In this document: in pieces, positions 21,417 to 29,836 of the stretch
Layout: the number at the start of each line of letters is the position of its first letter
How positions within the stretch are numbered: position 1 is the stretch's first letter
NCBI RefSeq assembly: GCF_019599295.1
Contig: NZ_JAIEWN010000019.1
Location: 44,664 to 82,479 of the forward strand
Source: Oscillochloris sp. ZM17-4
Lineage (GTDB): Bacteria > Chloroflexota > Chloroflexia > Chloroflexales > Chloroflexaceae
Length of the DNA stretch: 37,816 bases
Direction: 5' to 3'
Position numbers and translations under genes: made by a program
The notes under the pieces: generated by a model
Seen by the model: only the letters and a program-made list of their open reading frames with translations
Databases searched by the model: none
Told to the model about the DNA's origin: nothing

Positions 21417-22913
21417 ATGAGCGACCGCCCCACCGCCCGCGTCAGCCTGGACACCGAGCGCACCGTCGGGCCGATCTCGCCCCTGGTGTTCGGCGGCTTC
21501 GCCGAGCACATGGGCCGCTGCATCTACCAGGGCATCTACGAGCCGGGCTCGCCGCAGGCCGACGCGCGCGGCATCCGCCGCGACGTGCTGGCCGCCCTGC
21601 GCGAGCTGAACCCGCGCACGCTGCGCTACCCCGGCGGCAACTTCCTCAGCGGCTACCGCTGGCTCGACGGGGTCGGCCCGCGCGCGCAGCGCCCGCGCCG
21701 CCGCGAGCTGGCATGGAAGTCGATCGAGACCAACCAGTTCGGCACCGACGAGTTCATCGACTACTGCCGCGAGCTGGGCAGCGCGCCGATGCTCGGGGTC
21801 AACCTGGGCACCGGCGACATCGCCGGCGCGGCGGCCCTGGTCGAGTACTGCAACGCCCCCCAGGGCAGCGCCTACGCCGACATGCGCGCCGCCAACGGCC
21901 ACCCCCAGCCCCACGACGTGCGCTACTGGTGCCTCGGCAACGAGATGGACGGCCCCTGGCAGATCGGCCACCTCGACGCCCAGCGCTACGCCGAGAAGGC
22001 CCGCGAGGCCGCCAAGATGATGCGCTGGCACGACCCCGAGCTCAAGCTCATCCTCTGCGGCTCCTCGGGCACCACGATGCCCAGCTACCCCGAGTGGGAC
22101 CGGGTGGCCCTGGAGCACTGCTGGGACGTGGCCGACTACCTCTCGCTGCACTACTACGCCAGCAACGCCGACGACGACACGCCGAGCTTCCTGGCCATGT
22201 CGGCCCAGTTCGAGTCGCACATCGACACCCTGGCCGGGCTGCTGCGCTATGTGAAGGCTAAGCACCGCTCGGCCCACGATGTCTACCTATCCTGGGATGA
22301 GTGGAACGTCTGGTACAAAGATCGCCAGATGGACGGGGGCTGGCAGGAGGCCCCGCACCTGATCGAGGAGGTCTACAACCTGGAGGACGCCCTGGTGGTG
22401 GCCCAGTGGATGAGCGTCTTCCTGCGCCGCTGCGACGTGCTGAAGATCGCCTGCCTGGCCCAGGTGGTGAACGTGATCGCGCCGATCCTGACCACCAGCG
22501 CCGGGCTGCTCAAGCAGTCGATCTTCTACCCCTTCGCCCTGTTCAGCGCCCACGCCGCCGGCAGCTCGCTGCTGCCACACGTTGTCGCGCCGCAGTACGA
22601 GACGAAGCGCTACGGGCCGATGCCACTGCTGGACGTATCGGCCAGCCACGACGAGGCCATCGGGCAGGGCGCGGTCTTCCTGGTGAACCGCAGCCAGACC
22701 GAGGCCCTGGAGACGGAGGTTCGCTGGCAGGGCGCGGCGCCGGCCCAGGTCACCGGGATCACCCAGCTCAGCGGGGCCGACCCGAAGGCGGCCAACAGCT
22801 TCGCGCGGCCCGATGTGGTCGCGCCGCGCGAACTGGCGGGCGGGCCAGTGCAGGCCGGCAGCTTCACCCTGAGCCTGCCGCCGCTCTCCTTCACCGTGCT
22901 GCGCACCAGATAG
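21417..22913 (+). CDS. abfA: Alpha-L-arabinofuranosidase, GH51
   Basis: The 498-aa cytoplasmic retaining glycosidase removes terminal alpha-L-arabinofuranose from arabinoxylan or arabinan oligosaccharides. The (beta/alpha)8 barrel is complete: [20 protein letters not shown] at the N-terminus, [32 protein letters not shown] with the acid/base E176, and [11 protein letters not shown] with the nucleophile E295. The C-terminal beta-sandwich ends [14 protein letters not shown]. There is no signal peptide, as usual for GH51. The start ATG at 21417 follows a purine-rich GAGAGGGG. It stands alone rather than in a sugar-use operon, and a heptamer palindrome begins two bases after its stop. Confidence 0.95.
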   Translation: MSDRPTARVSLDTERTVGPISPLVFGGFAEHMGRCIYQGIYEPGSPQADARGIRRDVLAALRELNPRTLRYPGGNFLSGYRWLDGVGPRAQRPRRRELAWKSIETNQFGTDEFIDYCRELGSAPMLGVNLGTGDIAGAAALVEYCNAPQGSAYADMRAANGHPQPHDVRYWCLGNEMDGPWQIGHLDAQRYAEKAREAAKMMRWHDPELKLILCGSSGTTMPSYPEWDRVALEHCWDVADYLSLHYYASNADDDTPSFLAMSAQFESHIDTLAGLLRYVKAKHRSAHDVYLSWDEWNVWYKDRQMDGGWQEAPHLIEEVYNLEDALVVAQWMSVFLRRCDVLKIACLAQVVNVIAPILTTSAGLLKQSIFYPFALFSAHAAGSSLLPHVVAPQYETKRYGPMPLLDVSASHDEAIGQGAVFLVNRSQTEALETEVRWQGAAPAQVTGITQLSGADPKAANSFARPDVVAPRELAGGPVQAGSFTLSLPPLSFTVLRTR

Positions 22914-22914
22914 G

Positions 22915-22982
22915 GCAGATTGCAGATTGCAGATTGCAGATTGCAGATTGGCACAATCTGCAATCTGCAATCTGCAATCTAC
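22915..22982. repeat. Palindromic heptamer array (GCAGATT x5 / AATCTGC x3 + AATCTAC)
   Basis: Five GCAGATT units (22915-22949), a GGCAC spacer and four inverted units (22955-22982, the last AATCTAC) form a long hairpin between convergent genes. It supplies the TAG stop (22981-22979) of the YgaP-like gene. It is built like the array at 3608-3671 but with a different heptamer. Confidence 0.85.
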
Positions 22983-23473
22983 AATTGCTCAAGCGTATCC
23001 GCCCGCCAGCGGGCCATCTCGGCCAGCTGGCGGTAGGACTCGCGCAGATCCTGGGGGCCGCGCTCGCCGGAGACAAACGGCGCAAGCGAGTCGGCCAGCT
23101 CGCGCAGGGCGGCCGGGTCGTCGGCGTGATCCTTGTAGCGGGCCATCGCGCCATAGAAGGGGCCGTGGGCCGGGTTGCATGTGCGCAGGTCGTAGTCGCG
23201 GCCGAGGGCCTGGGCGTGCAGGCGTCCCATCTCACCCTCGCGGGCCGTGTCGGGGGCGGCGGGCCGGGGGATGGGCGCGGCGCAGGCCCCGCCGCTGGCC
23301 AGCGGGCAGAGGCCGCCGACCCCCGAGACGAGCATGCCCAGGCCGATGATCTGGACGATCAGCTGGGGCCAGCCGGCCAGCCCGTTCGTCGCGGCGACCA
23401 GGATGGCCAGGCCGAGGGCGCCGCGGGCCGCGCGGGGCAGCGGGTCGTTGAGGCGCTGGAGTATAGTGGACAT
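22979..23473 (-). CDS. YgaP-like/DUF2892 membrane protein with C-terminal soluble domain
   Basis: The 164-aa protein starts with the two-helix DUF2892 module (AARGALGLAILVAATNG, LIVQIIGLGMLVSGVGGLCPL) that forms the membrane part of YgaP-type rhodaneses. Here no rhodanese domain is attached. Instead residues of about 75-164 are soluble and helical, with a single Cys (RTCNPAHGPFYGAMARY). The start ATG at 23473 follows the TAA of the DUF302 gene by one base (TAAGATG), so the two are an operon. Both families are often found in sulfur- or redox-related clusters; a role there is inference. Confidence 0.75.
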   Translation of the reverse strand: MSTILQRLNDPLPRAARGALGLAILVAATNGLAGWPQLIVQIIGLGMLVSGVGGLCPLASGGACAAPIPRPAAPDTAREGEMGRLHAQALGRDYDLRTCNPAHGPFYGAMARYKDHADDPAALRELADSLAPFVSGERGPQDLRESYRQLAEMARWRADTLEQL

Positions 23474-23474
23474 C

Positions 23475-23906
23475 TTATGCCCCGGCTGCCACGGGCAGCT
23501 GGCCGAGCACGCGCCGCAGCCGCGTGCCGACCTCAGCCGCGATCGCGGAGAGGTCATCGCGCTGCACCACCGCGAACATGGCCTCGGGATCGATCGCCGA
23601 GATCACCGTCTGCCCGGCGTCGTCCACATAGACGACGACGTTGCAGGGCAGCAGCAGGCCGATCTCTGGCTCGGCGCTGAGCGCCTGGTGGGCCAGGGGC
23701 GGGTTGCATGCGCCCAGGATGGTGTAGGGCGTGCGCTCGACGCTCAGCTTCTGGCGCATCGTCGCCTGGACATCGATCGTCGTCAGCACGCCGAAGCCCT
23801 CGGACTTGAGGGCCAGCGTGACGGCCTCCACCGCCTCGGCGTAGCCGAGCGGGGTGACCAGCGTGTATCCATATGCGTGACGGGTGAACTGCTCGGTAGT
23901 CTCCAC
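23475..23906 (-). CDS. DUF302 domain protein
   Basis: The 143-aa protein belongs to DUF302, small proteins of unknown biochemistry that often accompany sulfur and redox genes. Clear family segments: EAVEAVTLALKSEGFGVLTT, IDVQATMRQKL, YTILGACNPPLAHQAL and IGLLLPCNVVVYVDD, with the two conserved Cys of GACNPP and LPCNV. GTG start with GGGAGG five bases upstream. First gene of a pair with the YgaP-like protein. Confidence 0.9.
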   Translation of the reverse strand: METTEQFTRHAYGYTLVTPLGYAEAVEAVTLALKSEGFGVLTTIDVQATMRQKLSVERTPYTILGACNPPLAHQALSAEPEIGLLLPCNVVVYVDDAGQTVISAIDPEAMFAVVQRDDLSAIAAEVGTRLRRVLGQLPVAAGA

Positions 23907-24010
23907 AGAAACCTCCCTTATAGCTGGTACTCGCTGTAGCTTAGATGCACGGCAAGGAGAAGATGTTACAGGACGATGCTATGAGCATCCATGCTGCGAC
24001 TCTGCGCAAC

Positions 24011-27000
24011 CTAGCGCCTTGGTCGATCATCAGCAATGATATCCTGCTCTAGCGCACGAATCTCCGCGTCATTCAGTTCTCTAAAGTACACCTTGAGCTG
24101 TTCATGAACAAATCTGTAGCTTGGCCCGGCCTTCAGTAAAAGTACCAGTCCGTAGGCTTGATCAAGAAAGCGCACATAATTGAGCGGCGCAAGCTGGGTG
24201 AACCATAGGGCGAGACGCACAAGGTAGTGTTGAGTCCATGCCATACCCCCCAAGACATACCCCATCAGCAGGCCAATGAGGAGTGCGCCGGTCAATCCCA
24301 TCCTCAGGCCTCCCCACGGTGCATGGAAGATGCTTGCCAGAAAACCGATGATCACGCCCCCAAGCGTCCCATAGATGAGGGCCATCATCAGCCCATTGAT
24401 CAGCGACATCCTGATGCGCTCATTGGGGTAGCGTGGGCGAAACTGCCGCTGCGGCTGTTGAATCTGCTGGAGGGCATTAAGCTGCCCGACGACAAAGGCT
24501 ATCACGAAGACGGCGAGCACTATCGTGGCGAGAAGCCAGATCAGCGTAAAGAGGTACATTCTGAGATCCGTAGTCGACAAGCTCAGCCGCGGCACCGTGA
24601 TCTCTGGCATATGGAAGTCAACGGGAAGCTCGGGGAATACACGGATGTTGAGAGGGGGGATGGAGCGTGGATCGTCGCCCGTGACCGTCATAGATCGCTG
24701 ACAGATTTTGGTAACCCACCCTCCCAGAGAGCATATTTGCGACGCTATCTGGACGGCAATATAGATAAACCAGGCACCAAAGCCGAGCAGCGCCACCCTG
24801 ATCAGCTTATCAATGATCCCATCGATACCGCTAAGCATCCCCATAAGCGCGCCTGGAATGGCGGACAGAACGCCACCAATTGTTAATAGCGCGTCCCCAG
24901 CATAGCCGAGACCCTTCATAAATATCTCAGGGAGGAGCAGGGCGGACACCCCCACATCTTCTAGCGCATCGGCGAGACCCTCTAGCGGTACCAATCGGTT
25001 AACTGCGTCCATCGGCGAGATTGACGCTTTGCCAAGCCTGACCGTGAGTGCGACGCCGATCATCAGTGATAGGCTAAGCATCCCAGCGGTGGATGCGCCA
25101 AAGAGGAGCCAGGGGATTGGTAGCGCCACAAGCCCTAGCAAGAGGAGCACATACAGCCATTGCCCTAGGGTAAGCCAGTGGGGCTGGATCTCCTCCAGTA
25201 AAAACTCGTTCTTTTCGAGCTTGTTCGACAACCAGGTCAGATTCCGCAAGATCCGCTTTGGGCGAGGGAGCCTCGGCGCTACTACGTCTGCTGAGGCTAC
25301 TGGGAAGAGTCGGCGGCTAAACATACGTATGATATAGGCGCGGAAGAGCCGCTGATAGCGGATCTCATCTGAGGTATTCTTCAGCTCGTCGATGGACTTA
25401 TCCTGATAGGCCACAACCATAAAGCCCAGCACGAGCGGCGTCTGGGCGAACTCCAGCAGTTTAGGGTCGCTGTTCAGCCCTTCCCTGATGTTGGTGGTGT
25501 TAAAGCTAATACGGGAAAGGTAGCTGAACACCTGCTGCGTCGTCAGCTTGCGCAATACAATGCAATCATGAATCGTGAGCTTCTCGTCCGTGGGCATCTC
25601 GACAAGCTGCTCATACTCCTGGATTCGACAAGAGATGACAGTCGGCACCCTAAGGTGTTTATCTCCTTTTTGGTAGGAGATAAAGGCATTGATCGATTCT
25701 ACACAGTTGCTGCGATGGAGGGCATCCACTTCATCCAGTCCATCAAGGAGGAAGATCAGCTTATCTTGTTCTATCCACCGTTTGATAATGCCCTGGGGAA
25801 CCTGGTGCATCTTGAACAGCAATTCTCCCAGCCACTCTTCAAAGGGCCGCTTAGTAGACTTCCATGTTGCGAGCGGGATCACAACCGGTATACGGGCTGT
25901 GCCATCATGCTCGGCGATCGTGAGAAGCGCTAATGCTAACTCAAAAAGCGTACTGGTCTTGCCACTGCCTGGTTCACCCAGAATAAGCAACTCCCGCTGC
26001 TTCAAGAATGCGGACATCACACTAATCTCGCCCACAGATGTGGGCGACTTCGCTTGTGATCCTTCCTTGCGCCATATGCGAAACTCATCGCGCGAGAGCC
26101 TGTCAAACGCCAGGGGGATTGCGTGCTCGTTAAGGAGCAACTTTGCGTAGAATCGCTCCGCATCCCCCTTCAGCGTCTGGATCATCTGATCGCGTGCCCG
26201 TTCGCCGCTGTCCGACCGAGCCGCCGCCGCCGATTTGCCCAATACATGCTGCTCTGGTTCATGCCAGATCCGCCCATCACGCTCACGTAGCCAAAGTACG
26301 GGGATCCACCCCTCATTGCCCATCGATTTGCGGGCAGCGGCGAGAGCACGGTCGATCTGCCCATCGCGCGCGATCTCGAACAGGAAGGTGTCTACGAACC
26401 GGTTTGCGGCGTGAGTGGACACCTTCGCCTGCATCGCGACCACGGCAGGGATGCCGATGCTGGCGAGGAGTGGCCCGACCGCCACGATCGGCGCGGCTTC
26501 TTGTGTGGCGCTGTCACAGGCGATGAGCATGGCCAGCAGCGGGCGATGCGCGGGTTCAAGATCATTGATCGCCTGGGCAATATCGGCCCCTTCTATTGGT
26601 TTAGTACGTCCATCGTTACCCACCAGGTAGAGCATTGATCCCACCCCGGTGGCTTTGCCGTGGCAAATCAGCGTGAGAATCTGTGACCCGCCACGCAGAC
26701 AGTTAAGGATGTTTTCCAGCGAGGCGACGGTAGATGGTTGGTTGCCGATGAGCAGCTCGGTCGAGATAGTGCCCAGCGCGATCTGCATTTCTCTAACGAC
26801 TTCCTCAACATCAACCGGACGCAGATCATGCTGCGCTATATCACTTGGGTTCGCAATAGCAACAATAGTGCGAAGATTAGCGCGTATGGGTAGGTTTCGC
26901 TGGAAGAGGTTGTTTACGGGGACCATCCGCGCAAAAGAGCCGCCCTCTTGCATCGAGAGTACATCGCCGGTTTGCGGGTCGCGCAGGCGCTCCCAGTACA

Positions 27001-27304
27001 GCGTATGAAGTTCGCTAGCTTGAGCATCAAGGACGACGCGCACATGCATCTTCTGGCTCTCGCCTATGAAATAGCCCCTGGCCTGTTCCCAGGCTGGAAG
27101 AAGCGACTCAGGGAGAACCATGCGAGTCATGTGGGCGCTATACTGCTCTGGGTCGTATATAGCAGACCAAAGGGTGACATACTCGATCCTGATCACGTTA
27201 TTCGAACTAAGCTTAAGGGAAGCCCTATCTGTCTGGAGGACGAGCGATACGCTCAGGCTGGCATCGGCTTGGCGCTGGATTTGGATCTCAAGGGTGCTAG
27301 GCAT
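24011..27304 (-). CDS. CHAT protease - NACHT ATPase - multi-helix membrane protein (NLR-like defence candidate)
   Basis: The 1097-aa protein has three parts. Residues of about 140-345 are a CHAT (caspase-like) peptidase domain with the catalytic dyad in LTLICHGKATG (H215) and LLAMLIACDSA (C263). Residues of about 435-660 are a NACHT-type STAND ATPase: Walker A LGEPGSGKTS (443-451), Walker B LIFLLDGLDEVD (516-526) and a sensor region VISCRIQEYEQL. The C-terminal third (about 720-1035) contains around seven to eight membrane helices, and the protein ends in a soluble segment YRFVHEQLKVYFREL, a typical NACHT-type ending. Bacterial NACHT proteins include phage sensors, and CHAT domains are common death effectors; membrane residence is unusual. 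GC content is lower than its neighbours. No good Shine-Dalgarno is seen before ATG 27304. Confidence 0.85.
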   Translation of the reverse strand: MPSTLEIQIQRQADASLSVSLVLQTDRASLKLSSNNVIRIEYVTLWSAIYDPEQYSAHMTRMVLPESLLPAWEQARGYFIGESQKMHVRVVLDAQASELHTLYWERLRDPQTGDVLSMQEGGSFARMVPVNNLFQRNLPIRANLRTIVAIANPSDIAQHDLRPVDVEEVVREMQIALGTISTELLIGNQPSTVASLENILNCLRGGSQILTLICHGKATGVGSMLYLVGNDGRTKPIEGADIAQAINDLEPAHRPLLAMLIACDSATQEAAPIVAVGPLLASIGIPAVVAMQAKVSTHAANRFVDTFLFEIARDGQIDRALAAARKSMGNEGWIPVLWLRERDGRIWHEPEQHVLGKSAAAARSDSGERARDQMIQTLKGDAERFYAKLLLNEHAIPLAFDRLSRDEFRIWRKEGSQAKSPTSVGEISVMSAFLKQRELLILGEPGSGKTSTLFELALALLTIAEHDGTARIPVVIPLATWKSTKRPFEEWLGELLFKMHQVPQGIIKRWIEQDKLIFLLDGLDEVDALHRSNCVESINAFISYQKGDKHLRVPTVISCRIQEYEQLVEMPTDEKLTIHDCIVLRKLTTQQVFSYLSRISFNTTNIREGLNSDPKLLEFAQTPLVLGFMVVAYQDKSIDELKNTSDEIRYQRLFRAYIIRMFSRRLFPVASADVVAPRLPRPKRILRNLTWLSNKLEKNEFLLEEIQPHWLTLGQWLYVLLLLGLVALPIPWLLFGASTAGMLSLSLMIGVALTVRLGKASISPMDAVNRLVPLEGLADALEDVGVSALLLPEIFMKGLGYAGDALLTIGGVLSAIPGALMGMLSGIDGIIDKLIRVALLGFGAWFIYIAVQIASQICSLGGWVTKICQRSMTVTGDDPRSIPPLNIRVFPELPVDFHMPEITVPRLSLSTTDLRMYLFTLIWLLATIVLAVFVIAFVVGQLNALQQIQQPQRQFRPRYPNERIRMSLINGLMMALIYGTLGGVIIGFLASIFHAPWGGLRMGLTGALLIGLLMGYVLGGMAWTQHYLVRLALWFTQLAPLNYVRFLDQAYGLVLLLKAGPSYRFVHEQLKVYFRELNDAEIRALEQDIIADDRPRR

Positions 27305-27331
27305 GGGCTTTTATGGTGAAGCAAGAAGCGC

Positions 27332-27352
27332 GGAGGGGCCTACGGCCCCTCC
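27332..27352. other. Perfect 9-bp hairpin GGAGGGGCC-TAC-GGCCCCTCC
   Basis: It lies between the CHAT-NACHT gene start and the end of the acyl-CoA synthetase gene, both on the minus strand. It may terminate the upstream transcript. Confidence 0.5.
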
Positions 27353-27439
27353 ATACCTCCCTTAGTGAATAGTGTCTCTAGGTCGCTGCGCTCACACAAT
27401 AGCGCGGGCGGCACCGGTACGAGCAGGAGACGCCCCAAC

Positions 27440-29050
27440 CTACTCCCAGCTCCACTCCTTGAACTTATCGCGCAGCTGCGACTTGAGGAACTTGCCGGTC
27501 GAGGTGCGCGGGATCTCCTCGACGAAGACGATCGCGTCGGGCAGCCAGAACTTCGCCACCTTGGGCGCCAGGAAGTCGCGCAGCTCCTCGGCGCTGACGC
27601 TCATCCCCTCCTTGAGCACGATCGCCGCCAGGGGCCGCTCGTCCCAGCGCGGGTGGGCCACCGCGATCACGGCCGCCTCGCGCACCGCCGGGTGGCCCAT
27701 CAGCGCGTTCTCCAGGTCCAGCGAGCTGATCCACTCGCCGCCGGACTTGATCAGGTCCTTGGTGCGGTCGGTGATCTTGACGTAGCCCTCGGCGTCGATC
27801 GTGACCACGTCGCCGGTGCGGAACCAGCCGTCGGCGCTCCACTTGTCGCGCTCGCTCTCCAGCTTGAAGTAGCTCGCGGCGACCCAGGGGCCGCGCACCT
27901 CCAGCTCGCCCATGGTCGTGCCGTCCCACGGCACCGCGCCGTTCTCGTTCATGGCCCGCACATCCACCAGCGGCACGGAGATGCCCTGGGATGCCCGGCG
28001 GGCGTAGGCGGTGTCGGCGTCCTCGTCGGCCAGGTTGCCCTTCACCCGCGAGACGGTGCCCAGCGGGCTCATCTCGGTCATGCCCCAGGCGTGGAGCACC
28101 GTGAGGTTGAAGGCGTCGAAGGCGCGGATCATGGCCTCGGGCGCGGCCGAGCCGCCGACGACCATCTCCATGGGCAGGAGCTTCCAGCGGGTCGGCTCCT
28201 TCTGGAGCGCCTGGAGCACGCCCATCCAGATCGTGGGCACGCCGGCCGTCTTCGTCACCTGCTCGGACTCGTAGAGGTCGAGCAGGTTCACGGCGTCGAG
28301 GTGCGGGCCGGGCATGGCGAGCTTGCAGCCGACCATGACGCCGGTGAAGGGCAGGCCCCAGGCCATCACGTGGAACATGGGCACCACCGGGGTCAGCACA
28401 TCGCGCTGGGCGAGGTTGAGCACATCGGGCAGGGCCGAGCCGAGCGAGTGCAGGATGGTCGAGCGGTGCGAGTAGACCACGCCCTTAGGGTGGCCGGTGG
28501 TGCCGGAGGTGTAGCACATGCCGAGCGGGGCGTCCTCGGGCAGATCGGGGTAGCTGAAGTCGCCCGTCGCGGTGGCCAGGAAGTCCTCGTAGCTTGTCAG
28601 GCCCGCGGGCACCGGCTGGCCGCTCAGCGGCACCACGATCACCTTCTCGACGTTGATGTGGCCCTTGATCGCCTCGTAGAGCTTCAGCAGCACGTCATCG
28701 ACGATCAGGAAGCGGTCCTCGGCGTGGTTGATGATATAGGCGATGTCGGTGGGGTGCAGGCGCAGGTTGAGCGTGTGCAGGACGCCGCCGGCCACCGGGA
28801 TGCCGAAGTAGGCCTCCAGGTGGGCGTAGGTGTTCCAGCTCAGGGTGGCCACCCGGTCGCCGGGCTGGAGCCCGGCCCGCTGGAGTGCCTCGGCCAGGGC
28901 CCGCGCGCGGCGGTAGAAGTCGGCGTAGGTATAGCGGTGGATCGACTTGTCCGGCATGCGGGTGACAATCTCGCTCTTGGGGAAGAGCGTGCCGGCCCGC
29001 TCAAGCAGGTGGCTCAGGGTCAGCGGGGTGTGCATCATCGTCGATAGCAT
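27440..29050 (-). CDS. Long-chain fatty-acid--CoA ligase / AMP-forming acyl-CoA synthetase
   Basis: The 536-aa ANL-superfamily enzyme activates a carboxylic (probably fatty) acid with ATP to an acyl-adenylate and then an acyl-CoA. Seen: the P-loop YTSGTTGHPKGVVYSH, the A5-type HAWGMTEMSPLG, the GWFRTGDVVTIDAEGYVKI motif, DRTKDLIKSGGEWIS (the A8 hinge) and the catalytic Lys in PRTSTGKFLKSQLR. The sequence style (TLSHLLERAGTLFP start, WISSLDLENALMGHP) matches medium/long-chain fatty acid ligases of the FadD/AlkK kind. The start ATG at 29050 has GGAG seven bases before it. Length is normal. Confidence 0.93.
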   Translation of the reverse strand: MLSTMMHTPLTLSHLLERAGTLFPKSEIVTRMPDKSIHRYTYADFYRRARALAEALQRAGLQPGDRVATLSWNTYAHLEAYFGIPVAGGVLHTLNLRLHPTDIAYIINHAEDRFLIVDDVLLKLYEAIKGHINVEKVIVVPLSGQPVPAGLTSYEDFLATATGDFSYPDLPEDAPLGMCYTSGTTGHPKGVVYSHRSTILHSLGSALPDVLNLAQRDVLTPVVPMFHVMAWGLPFTGVMVGCKLAMPGPHLDAVNLLDLYESEQVTKTAGVPTIWMGVLQALQKEPTRWKLLPMEMVVGGSAAPEAMIRAFDAFNLTVLHAWGMTEMSPLGTVSRVKGNLADEDADTAYARRASQGISVPLVDVRAMNENGAVPWDGTTMGELEVRGPWVAASYFKLESERDKWSADGWFRTGDVVTIDAEGYVKITDRTKDLIKSGGEWISSLDLENALMGHPAVREAAVIAVAHPRWDERPLAAIVLKEGMSVSAEELRDFLAPKVAKFWLPDAIVFVEEIPRTSTGKFLKSQLRDKFKEWSWE

Positions 29051-29082
29051 GGAGTTCTCCAGGTCCGCGGCGGCGCGGCTGA

Positions 29083-29310
29083 TTGGGTTGGCTTCTACGC
29101 GGGGTGCCTCTCATGATAGGAGCAGGGCGGGTAGGAGTCAACACCGCCCGCCAGATCCACGAGGCCGTCCTCGGCTTCAAGGATCAGGTGGGCGCTCAGT
29201 ACGGCCCGGACTCGCGGGCTGTCGAGCTTGTCGGGTACATCCGCAAGCCGGAGCGCAAGAAGCCGAGAAAGCGCAAGGCCACCGCCGCCGTCTGGAGCGA
29301 TATCAGGTAG
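29083..29310 (+). pseudogene. Possible fragment of a small conserved hypothetical protein
   Basis: The last 60 or so residues (RQIHEAVLGFKDQVGAQYGP, AVELVGYIRKPERKKPRKRK) look like the C-terminus of a family of short hypothetical proteins ending in a 'V-G-x-x-R-K-x-E-R-K-x-P' basic tail. The beginning is not recognisable and has no Shine-Dalgarno. Probably a 5'-truncated remnant. Confidence 0.4.
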
Positions 29311-29694
29311 AGCTGGGCTGAGGTGGCATTCACAACACAGACAAACGCGATGAAGCGCCCATCGCCCGACCAGCTGCCATAGGCCCTGGAATAGCGTGTA
29401 CCCTACGTTTACGCCGGCCAAGCCGCCTACGCCCTGCCAATCAACCCGATCCTAGCACAAGGGCACGGTCGCCACAACCCCGTGGTCAGCAGCCATACGG
29501 CATAGCCTCACGAAGTTTGTGCGGGCCATAGAAGAATGGGCGCACGGCGTCAATGCAGGTTAGCAATATTGAGCTATTCATAAAGTGTCCATCCTCTGGC
29601 CACACAATCCCGATATGCTCCACACTGCTGCGCTCGCATCTGAAAATAAAGAGGCGCATGCGGTCTCTGGTTCTCTATTGATGATAGCACATGC
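29311..29694. other. Intergenic stretch without a supportable gene
   Basis: No convincing reading frame, RNA gene or repeat was found. The sequence becomes more AT-rich towards 29690, where the promoter of the next operon begins. Confidence 0.5.
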
Positions 29695-29700
29695 TATACT
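29692..29700 (+). promoter_or_regulatory. Extended -10 promoter (TGC-TATACT) ahead of the defence operon
   Basis: TGCTATACT at 29692-29700 with a poor -35. Transcription should start near 29707, giving about 105 nt before a strong terminator at 29785. Confidence 0.5.
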
Positions 29701-29784
29701 GGGTGCTGTCGGTGCGGCCACATAGTGGCGACCCGATGATCACACCCATGGAACACCACGCGCCGCCACAACTACGTCACCTCA

Positions 29785-29820
29785 GGCCCCGCTCAGATGA
29801 GCGGGGCCTTTGTTGTTCTT
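29785..29820 (+). terminator. Rho-independent terminator just upstream of the helicase gene
   Basis: GGCCCCGCTCA (29785-29795) pairs with TGAGCGGGGCC (29798-29808), followed by TTTGTTGTTCTT. It ends less than 20 bp before the helicase start codon, in the same orientation, so it is either an attenuator or the end of a short upstream RNA. Confidence 0.8.
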
Positions 29821-29836
29821 ATATAGAGAACTACCT

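Noticed and set aside
27365-29047. 560-codon open frame opposite the acyl-CoA synthetase
   Set aside because: Antisense shadow; the minus strand carries all ANL motifs.
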